Shown in pieces: positions 8,501-16,886 of a DNA stretch of 64,000 nucleotides. The notes beneath the pieces were generated by a model. The model was not told the origin of the DNA, did not search any database, and saw only the letters and a program-made list of their open reading frames with translations. Source of the stretch: CADEEX01 sp040081555. Lineage in GTDB: Bacteria; Acidobacteriota; Vicinamibacteria; Vicinamibacterales; CAVVIG01. The position numbers and the translations under genes are program-made. Position 1 is the stretch's first letter, and each line of letters opens with the position of its first letter. The stretch covers positions 5,031 to 69,030 of the forward strand of contig JBEBGG010000003.1 of NCBI GenBank assembly GCA_040081555.1, read 5' to 3'.

Positions 8501-10963
8501 GTGCCAATCATCTCGCTCCTGCTCTCATTCATCCTCTCCGCAAGCGTCGCCAGGCCCATCACCATCACCGGCGACGTCACGACCGATCGACCAAAGGGAC
8601 CGGTGGATGGCGCCATCGTGAGTGTCGGCGGTCTCAGCACCACCACTGACGCGAAGGGCGCCTTCTCGTTACCGATCGATGCCGCTGACGGCGAGGTCGT
8701 GCACCTGCTGGTTGTCAAGCCGGGCTATCACGACTTCACCATCGACCTGACGATCCGGAACGACCTCTCGGTGAGCGTGACGTTGTCACGGCGCACCTTT
8801 GAGGAGGAAGTCGTCGTCTCGGGTCGCGCGGCGAATATCGCGACGGCGGCGCCGGCCATCGAGCTCACGCCCATCACCGTCAGCCGCGTGGCCGGTGCCG
8901 GAGACAACGTCTACCGCGTGCTGCAGACGCTGCCGGGGGTCTCTGCTGCCGACGATTTCGGGAGCCGCCTGGCCGTGCGTGGCGGTGGTCCGGACCAGAA
9001 TCTGACGATGATGGACGGCGTCGAGATCCACAATCCCTATCGGCTGTTCGGATTGACCAGCGCGTTCAACCCGGACACGATCGAGCGGTTTGAACTGACG
9101 GCTGGTGGATTCAGCGCCAAGTACGGCGACCGGTTGTCGTCGATTCTCCTGGTTGACAATCGCATCGGCAACAGCGCGTCCCGGGTCACGGGCTCAGCGG
9201 CGCTGTCGGCCACAGACACGAATCTAGTGCTCGAGGGCGGCTTCCCGTCCGGCTCGTGGCTGGTCTCTGGCAGGCGCACCTACTACGATCTGGTCGCGGA
9301 GCGGGTGACCGACAATGACCTGCCGTCGTTTGGCGACCTCCAGACCAAGGTGAGCTGGGAACCACGCGTGGGCCAGCGTCTGACACTGACCGGAGTGACC
9401 AGCCGAGAATCGACCGATGCCACCTTCAACGACAGCGGCAGCGGCGATCGTATCGGCCTGATCGACCACTCGCGCAACGACGTTGGCGCCCTCACCTATT
9501 CCGCAGTGCTCGGCACGCGGGCCACCGCCACCACGACGCTGGCCGCCTATCGCTATCGAGACGACCTCGGGGTCGACGGCACGGTTCGCAACGACTCCAC
9601 CCGTTCAAACGCCGCCAACGATGACACCGCATTCCCTCCAGCGGCCATCGTCTTCACGCGCGGCCTCGGCGTACGCGACCTGTCGGCACGCGAGAGCATC
9701 CGCGTCGTGGTGACGCCGAAGCAGACACTCGACTTTGGCGCCGAGTACCATGCACTGCGGACCGACTGGGGTTGGATGATCACGGGTGACCGCAACGACA
9801 GCGTCGCCAACGGCTCGAGCGTGCTGGGTGGTGCCGGGCTGCCATCCAACCTCGTCTCGACGGCCAAGAGCAGCCGAGCGGCACTCTTTGCGGAAGACGA
9901 GATCCAACTGCGGCCGAGTCTGAGCGTCGCGGCCGGAGCCCGGCTCGATTGGAGCCAACTTTCCGGCGAACACCTGCTCTCACCCCGTGCGCGGGCGACG
10001 ATCACCCTGAGCCCACGCACGAAACTGAAGGCCGCGGGGGGACTGTTCACGCAGAGCCCTGGCTACGAGAAACTCCTGCAGTCCGACTACTTCGTCGACC
10101 TCTCGAACAGCCAGGGACTCGGGCTGCAGAGCGAACGGTCCGTCCACGCCATCGGCGGCTGGGAACAGACCCTCACCGACGCCACCACCATTCGCGTCGA
10201 GGCCTACCACAAGACATTCGATCGGATGATGGCCGGCCGACTCGAAACCCCGGCCGAGACCGCCCTCCGCGTGGCGCAGTACGACTACCCGACGTCACTC
10301 ACCTCGCAAGTGCCAACGGCACCGCAGATCACGAGCGTGCCGAATAACAATGCGAGCGGACGCTCGTACGGGGTTGACCTCTTCCTCGAGAAGCGGCAGC
10401 TGGGCGCCCGCGACCGCGTCACGGGCTGGGTGTCCTACACCCTGGGCAAAGCCACTCTCGACAACTACGACCAGTCGTATCCCTTCGACTACGACCGGCG
10501 ACACTCGCTCAGCATCGTGTCGACGTGGCGCTTCATCCCGCGCGTCGACCTTGGTGCGACGCTGCGCGTGGCCTCCGGCTTCCCGGCATCCACACCGGTC
10601 GGTATCCGCGTGGCATCGGTGCTGAAAGACGGCGCGACGCCGGGTGCGCCCAAGAGCCTGGTGCCACGCACGGACGCCAACGGTTTACTGATGTGGACCG
10701 CCGACTTTGGCGGCGTGGAGAATCTGAATCGCAGTCGATTGCCGCTCTACGCGCGCCTCGATCTGCGGTTCACCTACATCCGCCGGCCCACGAGCCGGTG
10801 GCAGTTCTATCTCGAAGCCATCAATGCGCTCAATCGAAAGAACGCCAGTTCATTGACGCCCAAGCTGGTGTTCGATCCCGGCGCGGATCGTCCCGGCCTG
10901 ACCCTGTCGCGTGACGGTGGCCTACCGTTCTTCCCGTCTGGCGGCTTCCGCTGGCGCTTTTGA
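8501..10963 (+). CDS. TonB-dependent outer-membrane receptor
   Basis: An 820-residue protein. It has a short signal peptide, then a carboxypeptidase-regulatory-like beta domain (about 20-95: TGDVTTD, DAKGAFSLP, VKPGYHDF). A plug domain follows (RVLQTLPGV, LAVRGGGPDQNLTMMDGVEIHNPY), and then a long beta-barrel ending in the aromatic FRWRF typical of outer-membrane proteins. The start is GTG at 8501. The short gap after the S9 peptidase implies an operon. The ligand cannot be read from the sequence; peptides are plausible from context. Confidence 0.88.
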   Translation: MPIISLLLSFILSASVARPITITGDVTTDRPKGPVDGAIVSVGGLSTTTDAKGAFSLPIDAADGEVVHLLVVKPGYHDFTIDLTIRNDLSVSVTLSRRTFEEEVVVSGRAANIATAAPAIELTPITVSRVAGAGDNVYRVLQTLPGVSAADDFGSRLAVRGGGPDQNLTMMDGVEIHNPYRLFGLTSAFNPDTIERFELTAGGFSAKYGDRLSSILLVDNRIGNSASRVTGSAALSATDTNLVLEGGFPSGSWLVSGRRTYYDLVAERVTDNDLPSFGDLQTKVSWEPRVGQRLTLTGVTSRESTDATFNDSGSGDRIGLIDHSRNDVGALTYSAVLGTRATATTTLAAYRYRDDLGVDGTVRNDSTRSNAANDDTAFPPAAIVFTRGLGVRDLSARESIRVVVTPKQTLDFGAEYHALRTDWGWMITGDRNDSVANGSSVLGGAGLPSNLVSTAKSSRAALFAEDEIQLRPSLSVAAGARLDWSQLSGEHLLSPRARATITLSPRTKLKAAGGLFTQSPGYEKLLQSDYFVDLSNSQGLGLQSERSVHAIGGWEQTLTDATTIRVEAYHKTFDRMMAGRLETPAETALRVAQYDYPTSLTSQVPTAPQITSVPNNNASGRSYGVDLFLEKRQLGARDRVTGWVSYTLGKATLDNYDQSYPFDYDRRHSLSIVSTWRFIPRVDLGATLRVASGFPASTPVGIRVASVLKDGATPGAPKSLVPRTDANGLLMWTADFGGVENLNRSRLPLYARLDLRFTYIRRPTSRWQFYLEAINALNRKNASSLTPKLVFDPGADRPGLTLSRDGGLPFFPSGGFRWRF

Positions 10964-11021
10964 GGCTAAGCTCTCTGTGCCTTGGGTCCCGCTGTGGCCT
11001 CAGGTCAATTCTGATCGCCCG

Positions 11022-12980
11022 ATGGTGAATGCATCTCGCAGCGCTGCCGCCGGCATCGCCATCGCAGGACTGATGGCCTTGGCCATCACGCTCGCCATCG
11101 CGTGGCCGGTGGTCCTTCACCCGAACACGATGATCTACGGGCGAGAGATTCTTGGCCGGCACCCGGATCCGTACGTCACGATTCAGCACCTGGGAGGCGC
11201 CCCCGACGCCAGCGCACCGACGCAGCCACTCACCGACGGCCTCGGGCGGGTTCTGGCCCAGCGGATGTCACCGGTCGCCGCCTACAACCTGCTGGTGTTG
11301 CTGTCGTTTCCGTTGTCGGCAATGGCCGCCTACGCGCTGGGCCGCTACCTGATGCGCTCTCACGGCGCGGCAGTCATTGCGGCGCTTGCATTTGCGTTCT
11401 CGCCAGCACACCTGGCGCAAGCCGCCTATCACCCGCACTTTATCCAGACGCAGTGGATACCGCTCTTCGTGCTGGCGTTACTGGCTCTGGTCGATCGCTT
11501 CTCGATGGCCCACATCGTCGCCACCATTTTTGCCTGCGCGGCGCTCGTCCTGGCCAACACCGACGGCGCGGTGATCGGCGTCGTGATGGCACCGGTGATT
11601 TTGGCGACCTATTGGGCCCTCCGAGACGACGCCGACCACAATCCGTGGCCGTTTCTCGGCCCGATGGCCGTCGTCTCCGTGATCGCGATCGGCTTCGGCC
11701 TGCTGGTCTGGAGCAATCATCTGCAGCTCGGGGGCGACGGATCACGCGTCGGCTACGCGCTCGAGGACATCGGCTTCTATCGCGCACGCTGGTGGACCTA
11801 TCTGACACCGGCGGTCGACAATCCCCTTCTGGCGCCGATCTCGGCGCCGATCTTCGATCGCAGCGACGTCACGTTGCAGCTCACCGAGTCGCAGCTCTAT
11901 CTTGGCTACGCACTCCTGTGCCTGGCGGGGGTCGCGCTGGTCTCGTCCATCGCGTCCTGGCGTGCCGATCCGCGGCGACGTTGGGTGCCTGCCGCCCTGG
12001 CCGTGGGCGTGGTCGCGGCGCTGATCTCACTGGGGCCCACTTCAGGGGCGTGTCTGCCGTCGACGCTCGCACCAGCGTGTCTGCTCTACGGCGTCGCGCC
12101 TGTCTTCGGTGTCTACGCGCGCTTCGGCGTCATGACGCAATTGGTGGTGGCCCTGGCCGCCGGCCTTGGTGCGAGCGTGCTCGCCCATCGATCATCGAAG
12201 TGGCGCGGCGTTGCGGCGGGTCTCCTGGTGCTGGCGACGGTCGAGTACTGGCCATGGCCGGCGCGCGCGCATGACGTCCTGCCAACCTCTGCGCATCGCT
12301 GGCTCGCTTCTGCGCCAGACGGCGGCCGCACGCTCGACTGCTATCCAGGTGCCCCTGACACGGCGCTTCCATGGCTGATGCAGCGCGACATCACGTTTCT
12401 CGGTGAAGCGCTCGAAGACTGCACCGATCCGGAGCTTGGCAGCACGCTGGCGGGCATGCAGGTGTCGCAGGTGTTGGTGCGCCGCAGTGCCATCGCGTCG
12501 GCATTGGCCACACCCCTGCCCGTTGGTATCACGCTCTCGCGCAGCTTTCCCGACGCCGATCTCTATGCCGTGTCGCAGACACCGCCGGCGATCGTCACCG
12601 TGCAGTCAATAGGCTTTTGGGGCCGCGAACATGCCGGCACCGATTGGTGGCGCTGGATGAGCCCGTCAGGACGTTGGGTGGTACGAAACACCACCGGGTC
12701 GCCTCAGCGAGTGTCGCTCTCCGTCAATCTGCAACCGATCGGCACGCCCCGGCGCCTCACCGTCACCATGGCTGGCACACCAGACGCCACGCAATTGTTG
12801 GTGATGAACCCCCAGGACGTGACGTTCGGTCCTTGGACCCTGGGCCCGGGCGATCACGAGCTGGCCTTCACCGTCGATGGCGAACCGGTGCGTCCCGCCG
12901 CCACACAGGGTGGCGACGATCAACGACTGCTGACCGTGTCGTTCAGAAACGAGCGCTGGATACTGGACGATGGGCGCTAG
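11022..12980 (+). CDS. polytopic membrane protein, GT-C glycosyltransferase-like
   Basis: A 652-residue protein with about ten hydrophobic helices in the first 440 residues, then a soluble beta-rich C-terminal domain (about 445-650). The first periplasmic loop after TM1 is followed by ILGRHPDPY, and SPAHLAQ and HPHF lie around TM4-5. This architecture resembles YfhO/PMT-type GT-C lipid-linked sugar transferases, but no definite catalytic motif is seen. ATG 11022 is chosen. An in-frame GTG at 10977 preceded by TAAGCT (10967-10972) could instead be a leaderless start, adding 15 residues. Confidence 0.65.
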   Translation: MVNASRSAAAGIAIAGLMALAITLAIAWPVVLHPNTMIYGREILGRHPDPYVTIQHLGGAPDASAPTQPLTDGLGRVLAQRMSPVAAYNLLVLLSFPLSAMAAYALGRYLMRSHGAAVIAALAFAFSPAHLAQAAYHPHFIQTQWIPLFVLALLALVDRFSMAHIVATIFACAALVLANTDGAVIGVVMAPVILATYWALRDDADHNPWPFLGPMAVVSVIAIGFGLLVWSNHLQLGGDGSRVGYALEDIGFYRARWWTYLTPAVDNPLLAPISAPIFDRSDVTLQLTESQLYLGYALLCLAGVALVSSIASWRADPRRRWVPAALAVGVVAALISLGPTSGACLPSTLAPACLLYGVAPVFGVYARFGVMTQLVVALAAGLGASVLAHRSSKWRGVAAGLLVLATVEYWPWPARAHDVLPTSAHRWLASAPDGGRTLDCYPGAPDTALPWLMQRDITFLGEALEDCTDPELGSTLAGMQVSQVLVRRSAIASALATPLPVGITLSRSFPDADLYAVSQTPPAIVTVQSIGFWGREHAGTDWWRWMSPSGRWVVRNTTGSPQRVSLSVNLQPIGTPRRLTVTMAGTPDATQLLVMNPQDVTFGPWTLGPGDHELAFTVDGEPVRPAATQGGDDQRLLTVSFRNERWILDDGR

Positions 12981-12989
12981 GAACGAGCC

Positions 12990-13664
12990 ATGACCCCTCC
13001 GACCGCGACGTGGCGCGACCGCGCGATGTTCGTGATCAGAAAATTCGTCATCGGATACCGCATCTCCAAGGAGCCGCATTTCGATCGCGAGGCCACGGCG
13101 CACTTCGAGAACGCGGTGGCGCGCTCCACCAACTATCTCGAGTATGGCAGTGGGGGCTCGACGATACGGGCGTGGCAGTCCGCCCGCACGGTGGTCTCAG
13201 TCGACAACGATCGCGGTTACGTGCGCGCCGTGAGCCGCGCACTCACACGGTCCGCCCGCAGACCGCAGCTGTCGCAGCTGATTCACGTCCACACGGGAAT
13301 CACCTGGCAGTACGGGATTCCGGTCTTCAAGGCGCCCACGCCCAGGCGACTGCAACGCTGGCAGCGCTACGCCACCGCTCCCTGGGAATTCCTGCGCGCT
13401 CATGCCATCGTCCCAGACACCATCCTGGTCGATGGCCGCTTTCGGGTGGCCTGCATCCTCGAATCCCTACTGAATCTCGATGACGGGAGCGCCTGCGTGA
13501 TCCTGGTGGACGACTACCTGGACCGCCCTGAGTACAGCGTGGTCGAGGCATTCGCCGACCGCGTGGCCACGGCTGGACGCATGGTGACGTTGCGCAAGAA
13601 ACCAGACTTCGACCGGCAGGAGTGTCTGCGTCTGCTGCCCCACTTCCAGCGGGAGTGGCGATAG
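12990..13664 (+). CDS. methyltransferase-fold protein of unknown substrate
   Basis: A 224-residue protein. NYLEYGSGGST (residues about 47-57) looks like a SAM motif I, VSVDNDRGY a strand-2 acidic end, and ILVDGRFRVACIL a strand-4 region. The fold is therefore probably class I methyltransferase-like; related proteins often sit in glycan clusters. It starts 9 bases after the membrane protein and ends 1 base before the BNR-protein start, indicating one transcript. Catalytic activity is uncertain. Confidence 0.6.
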   Translation: MTPPTATWRDRAMFVIRKFVIGYRISKEPHFDREATAHFENAVARSTNYLEYGSGGSTIRAWQSARTVVSVDNDRGYVRAVSRALTRSARRPQLSQLIHVHTGITWQYGIPVFKAPTPRRLQRWQRYATAPWEFLRAHAIVPDTILVDGRFRVACILESLLNLDDGSACVILVDDYLDRPEYSVVEAFADRVATAGRMVTLRKKPDFDRQECLRLLPHFQREWR

Positions 13665-13665
13665 G

Positions 13666-14868
13666 GTGCGCGGCGTGCTCACCGGCGACGGCGCGTGGTG
13701 CTGGTTTCAGGACCCGCGCGCGGTGCACATCCATCACCGCTTCCGCCGCACCACCGCCACGTGGGTGACGCGCTCGGGAGAGTTGCAAGTCGGCAGCTAC
13801 GATCACGACACGAATGACACGGGCGTCTTCACAGTGAGACGACGATGGGGCGCCGACGACCATGGTAGTGGCTCGCTGCTAGTACTGCCCGACCGGCGCC
13901 TCATGGTCTTCTACGCACAACACAACGGGAAGGGACTCTACTGCCGAACCACGACGCAGGCTGAAGACATCCGCGAATGGGACGAAGAGGTGGCGGTCAC
14001 GACGGACGACCGGGTGACCTATTCCAATCCTGTCTATCTGCGCGACGAGGGGCGCATGTACCTCTTCTGGCGCGGTCAGGACTGGAAGCCGACCTATGCG
14101 ACGTCGTCTGATGGCTCGACGTGGTCGGAGCCACGCACGCTTATTCGTGATGCGGCGCGAGCCGCGCACAACGTCCGCCCGTACTTCAAGATTGCGTCCG
14201 ATGGCACGTCGGCGATCGACATCGTCTTCACCGATGGCCACCCGCGGGATGAGCCCACCAATTCTGTCTACCACGTGCGCTATGAGCGGCAGGAACTCCG
14301 CGCCTCGGACGGCCGCGTGCTGGGGCGTCTCGAGGACCTGCCCCTGTCGCCCCGCGTCGCTTCCGTGGTCTACGAGGGTCGGCAGCAGCGTGTGCCGGCC
14401 TGGGTCTGGGATCTGGCGCTCGATCGGAGTGGACACCCGGTCGTCGCCTATACCCGTCTGCCTTCTATTGGCGATCATCGCTATCACTACGCGCGATGGA
14501 CCGGACAGGCGTGGTCAGACACGCAGATCACACCCGGCGGTGGGTGGTTCCCCCGGACGCCGCGGTGGCGGCGCGAGCGTGAACCCCACTACTCGGGCGG
14601 CATCGCACTGGACCATGCCGACCCCTCAACCGCGTACCTCTCTCGCCAAGTCGACGGGCGCTTCGAAATCGAGCGGTGGGCCACAGCCGATGGCGGCCAC
14701 AGCTGGGACATGACCCCGATCACGAGTGGCTCCGAGCAGGACAATGTCCGTCCGGTGGTCCCGCGGGGAGTCACAGGGCAGGGCGACCTCGTCCTCTGGC
14801 TCCAGGGCCGCTACGTGCGCTACACGAAGTACGACATGCGGATCGCGATGCACGCCTCTCTGCGCTGA
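13666..14868 (+). CDS. BNR-repeat (sialidase-fold) protein
   Basis: A 400-residue protein resembling the BNR-4 beta-propeller family. Repeated Asp-box-like blades are visible (SSDGSTWSEP, TADGGHSWDM), with conserved openings such as AWCWFQDPRAVH and an internal HSGGI-like YSGGIALDHAD. Members are putative glycan-cleaving or lyase-like enzymes, often exported, but no signal peptide is visible here. The start is GTG at 13666, with a one-base gap from the preceding gene. A polysaccharide-processing role is inferred from family and context. Confidence 0.7.
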   Translation: MRGVLTGDGAWCWFQDPRAVHIHHRFRRTTATWVTRSGELQVGSYDHDTNDTGVFTVRRRWGADDHGSGSLLVLPDRRLMVFYAQHNGKGLYCRTTTQAEDIREWDEEVAVTTDDRVTYSNPVYLRDEGRMYLFWRGQDWKPTYATSSDGSTWSEPRTLIRDAARAAHNVRPYFKIASDGTSAIDIVFTDGHPRDEPTNSVYHVRYERQELRASDGRVLGRLEDLPLSPRVASVVYEGRQQRVPAWVWDLALDRSGHPVVAYTRLPSIGDHRYHYARWTGQAWSDTQITPGGGWFPRTPRWRREREPHYSGGIALDHADPSTAYLSRQVDGRFEIERWATADGGHSWDMTPITSGSEQDNVRPVVPRGVTGQGDLVLWLQGRYVRYTKYDMRIAMHASLR

Positions 14869-15082
14869 TCGGCGCTAGCCAACCCTGCTCGGCGCGTCTG
14901 GGCCGCCCTCGTAAACGGCACGTCCATCAGCCCTGGGACCGCGCCCAGGCCTGGCGCGAGAAATCTCGCGGCCACTCCTGAAATCTCCCCCCTTCAGCGT
15001 GCCTGAGGCGGCGGCGCCCTCTGATCACGGCCTTCCTGGACGGTCAAGCTCTTGCAGCAACGGCCGTACAGAGGAGAGACCT
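14869..15082. other. intergenic region, nothing definite
   Basis: About 214 bases with no convincing ORF. Short GC-rich inverted segments around 14938-14985 could fold. A good Shine-Dalgarno sequence (GAGGAGAG, 15070-15077) precedes the next ATG. Confidence 0.4.
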
Positions 15083-15607
15083 ATGATGAGTTGTGTGTCT
15101 GGACGGATGTTCGCACCTGCAGTTCTGCTGGCTTTCGGAAGCTCGTTGCTCTTGTCAGGGTGTAACAAGCCCGAACCGGCGCCCGCGCCCGTGGTGCCGA
15201 AGGTCAGTGTCAACGCGATCATGGTAACGATGGTGGACAACGCGGGCCACGTGTTGTGGGACGTCGAAAAACCTGACGGCGCTCCCAAGGACGAAGCAGA
15301 CTGGCTGGAAATCGAGGACCATGCGATTCAAATGGCGGCGGCCGGCTCCCTGATCCAGCTCGGGGGCACCGGTCCGGCCGACGCGGGGTGGATTCGTCAG
15401 GTCGGGTGGAGCAAGAGCGCTGACATGATGGCCGACGCCGCGCTGACGGCGCTGAGCGCGGCGAAGGCCAGGGATCTCCCGGCGCTCATCAAGGCCAACG
15501 GCCTTCTGGCGGATTCCTGCACCAGCTGCCACGACGCGTTCAAGCCCGGTCTCCCGACCGAAGGCATCACGCACCAGCGACCGCACTCAGAGTCGCACTC
15601 CAAGTAA
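15083..15607 (+). CDS. cytochrome c'-like lipoprotein
   Basis: A 174-residue protein. The signal peptide ends in the lipobox LLSGC (Cys27), followed by a Pro/Ala linker, so it is probably membrane-anchored in the periplasm. The C-terminal half is helical with one haem motif CTSCH (146-150) near the end, the arrangement of cytochrome c' four-helix bundles. It could be an electron carrier or gas-binding protein. A strong RBS (GAGGAG) precedes ATG 15083; a second ATG follows directly. A related gene lies at 30386-30817 on the other strand. Two tandem hairpins follow the stop. Confidence 0.8.
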   Translation: MMSCVSGRMFAPAVLLAFGSSLLLSGCNKPEPAPAPVVPKVSVNAIMVTMVDNAGHVLWDVEKPDGAPKDEADWLEIEDHAIQMAAAGSLIQLGGTGPADAGWIRQVGWSKSADMMADAALTALSAAKARDLPALIKANGLLADSCTSCHDAFKPGLPTEGITHQRPHSESHSK

Positions 15608-15613
15608 TTGGTT

Positions 15614-15641
15614 CGGGGGCGCGAAGAATTTCGCGCCCCCG
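15614..15641 (+). terminator. perfect 12-bp hairpin downstream of the cytochrome gene
   Basis: Arms CGGGGGCGCGAA and TTCGCGCCCCCG are exact complements around a GAAT loop. No clear U-tract follows, so it could end transcription or protect the mRNA 3' end. Confidence 0.65.
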
Positions 15642-15660
15642 ATGCAATCGTGCTGTCCAC

Positions 15661-15690
15661 CAACGGGGACGCCTGCCAACGTCCCCGTTG
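15661..15690 (+). terminator. second perfect hairpin in tandem
   Basis: Arms CAACGGGGAC and GTCCCCGTTG are exact complements around a 10-base loop. It lies 19 bases after the previous hairpin, in the same intergenic region. Confidence 0.55.
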
Positions 15691-15795
15691 CCTTCCCGTT
15701 CGACTTGCCAATAAAAACGCGACCTGCCTTGGCAGGATAGTTGCCCACTCGTGACTGCGTGAGCCATCCGTGGCTCAACAACGGAGGCAACAAAC

Positions 15796-16455
15796 ATGGT
15801 TAACAGAGCGATTCTCTCCGCGAGTGCAGTGGCTCTCGTGCTTGGCACCACCGGATTCTCAGCAGAGGCCGCCCAGAGCGAAGGCCACGCTCGGTCGCGA
15901 CGGGGTGGGGGCGAGTCTCGCGACTCGGACAGCCGCCGCGGCGACCGCCGGGACAATCACGACCGTCAGGACAACCGGCGCGGCTCCTCGGAGCGCGCGC
16001 AACGCGATGATCGCCGTGACGGTCACTTCCGACCGGAGCTGCGCGGTGACGACCGCCGCCACTTCGAGTTCCGCCGGGTGCCGCCCCGCCACTACTACGG
16101 GCTCGGCGGGAACTTCCGCCCCTACTTCGGCCTTGGCTACGGCTACCGCTACGGCTCGCCCTACTCAGGCCGGGTCTACGGGTACGTGGATCGACCCGGT
16201 TACGGCCTGCGCCGCTACTACGGCGACGTTCGGCTGCTGGTACGGCCACGCGGCGCAGAGGTGTTTGTCGACGGCTACTACGCCGGCATCGTCGATGACT
16301 TCGACGGCGTCTTTCAGCGACTGACGCTCGAAGCAGGCCCGCACAACATCGAGATCGCGGCGCCAGGCCTCGAGCCGCAGTTCTTCGACGTCTACGTAGA
16401 CGCAGCGCGCACCGTGGAACTGCACGGCGATCTGCTCCGGGATCGACGCTACTAA
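15796..16455 (+). CDS. exported Arg/Gly/Tyr-rich protein with PEGA-like C-terminal domain
   Basis: A 219-residue protein. The signal peptide ends near AEAAQ. Residues 28-95 are extremely rich in Arg, Asp, Gly and Ser; residues 95-145 are Gly/Tyr-rich. The C-terminal 75 residues form a PEGA-type module (VRPRGAEVFVDGYYAGIVDDFDG, split by the key GAEVFVDG; LEAGPHNIEI). PEGA domains are surface-associated beta structures. The RBS ACGGAGG lies about 10 bases before ATG 15796. The function is unknown; a cell-surface structural role is an inference. Confidence 0.7.
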   Translation: MVNRAILSASAVALVLGTTGFSAEAAQSEGHARSRRGGGESRDSDSRRGDRRDNHDRQDNRRGSSERAQRDDRRDGHFRPELRGDDRRHFEFRRVPPRHYYGLGGNFRPYFGLGYGYRYGSPYSGRVYGYVDRPGYGLRRYYGDVRLLVRPRGAEVFVDGYYAGIVDDFDGVFQRLTLEAGPHNIEIAAPGLEPQFFDVYVDAARTVELHGDLLRDRRY

Positions 16456-16482
16456 GGACCGGAGGGAGCGCATCGCGGAGCT

Positions 16483-16488
16483 TATGAT
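16483..16488 (+). promoter_or_regulatory. TATGAT -10 element, leaderless layout
   Basis: TATGAT lies exactly 6 bases before the GTG start at 16495, with no SD between them. Confidence 0.45.
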
Positions 16489-16494
16489 CGCTCT

Positions 16495-16842
16495 GTGATC
16501 AGCCTTCGCCGGCCGGTGCTCACTCGCCAGCGCGTGCGGCTCGCCTACGCCGTCGCGGTCACAGCAGACCTGCTGCAGCTTCTGCTGGGACCGCTCGGCT
16601 GGGCGGGCGCCGACCAACTCATCGACCTGGCGGCGATGGTGCTGACCTGGCGCATCATCGGGTTTCATCCGGTGCTGCTGCCAACCTTCGTACTGGAGTT
16701 TCTGCCGATCGTCGACTGGTTGCCAACCTGGACAGGGTGTGTGGCGGTCGTCGTCGCGCTACGCAAGCGAGAGCAGGCTGCGATGCCTCCGCCGGCTGGC
16801 CCGGGACCGTTCATTGATGTCAAACCGACCAGAGTTGAGTGA
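16495..16842 (+). CDS. small membrane protein of unknown function
   Basis: A 115-residue protein with predicted membrane helices around residues 17-40, 42-60 and 62-85, then a short polar Pro-rich tail. The opening RQRVRLAYAVAVTADLLQLLLGP is interrupted by charged residues only at its start. GTG 16495 is chosen from the -10/6-base spacing upstream. No recognised catalytic motif. It is convergent with the amidase gene. Confidence 0.55.
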   Translation: MISLRRPVLTRQRVRLAYAVAVTADLLQLLLGPLGWAGADQLIDLAAMVLTWRIIGFHPVLLPTFVLEFLPIVDWLPTWTGCVAVVVALRKREQAAMPPPAGPGPFIDVKPTRVE

Positions 16843-16886
16843 GCCCAACAGCGACTCGGTCAGTAAATCACCAAATCACCACATGA

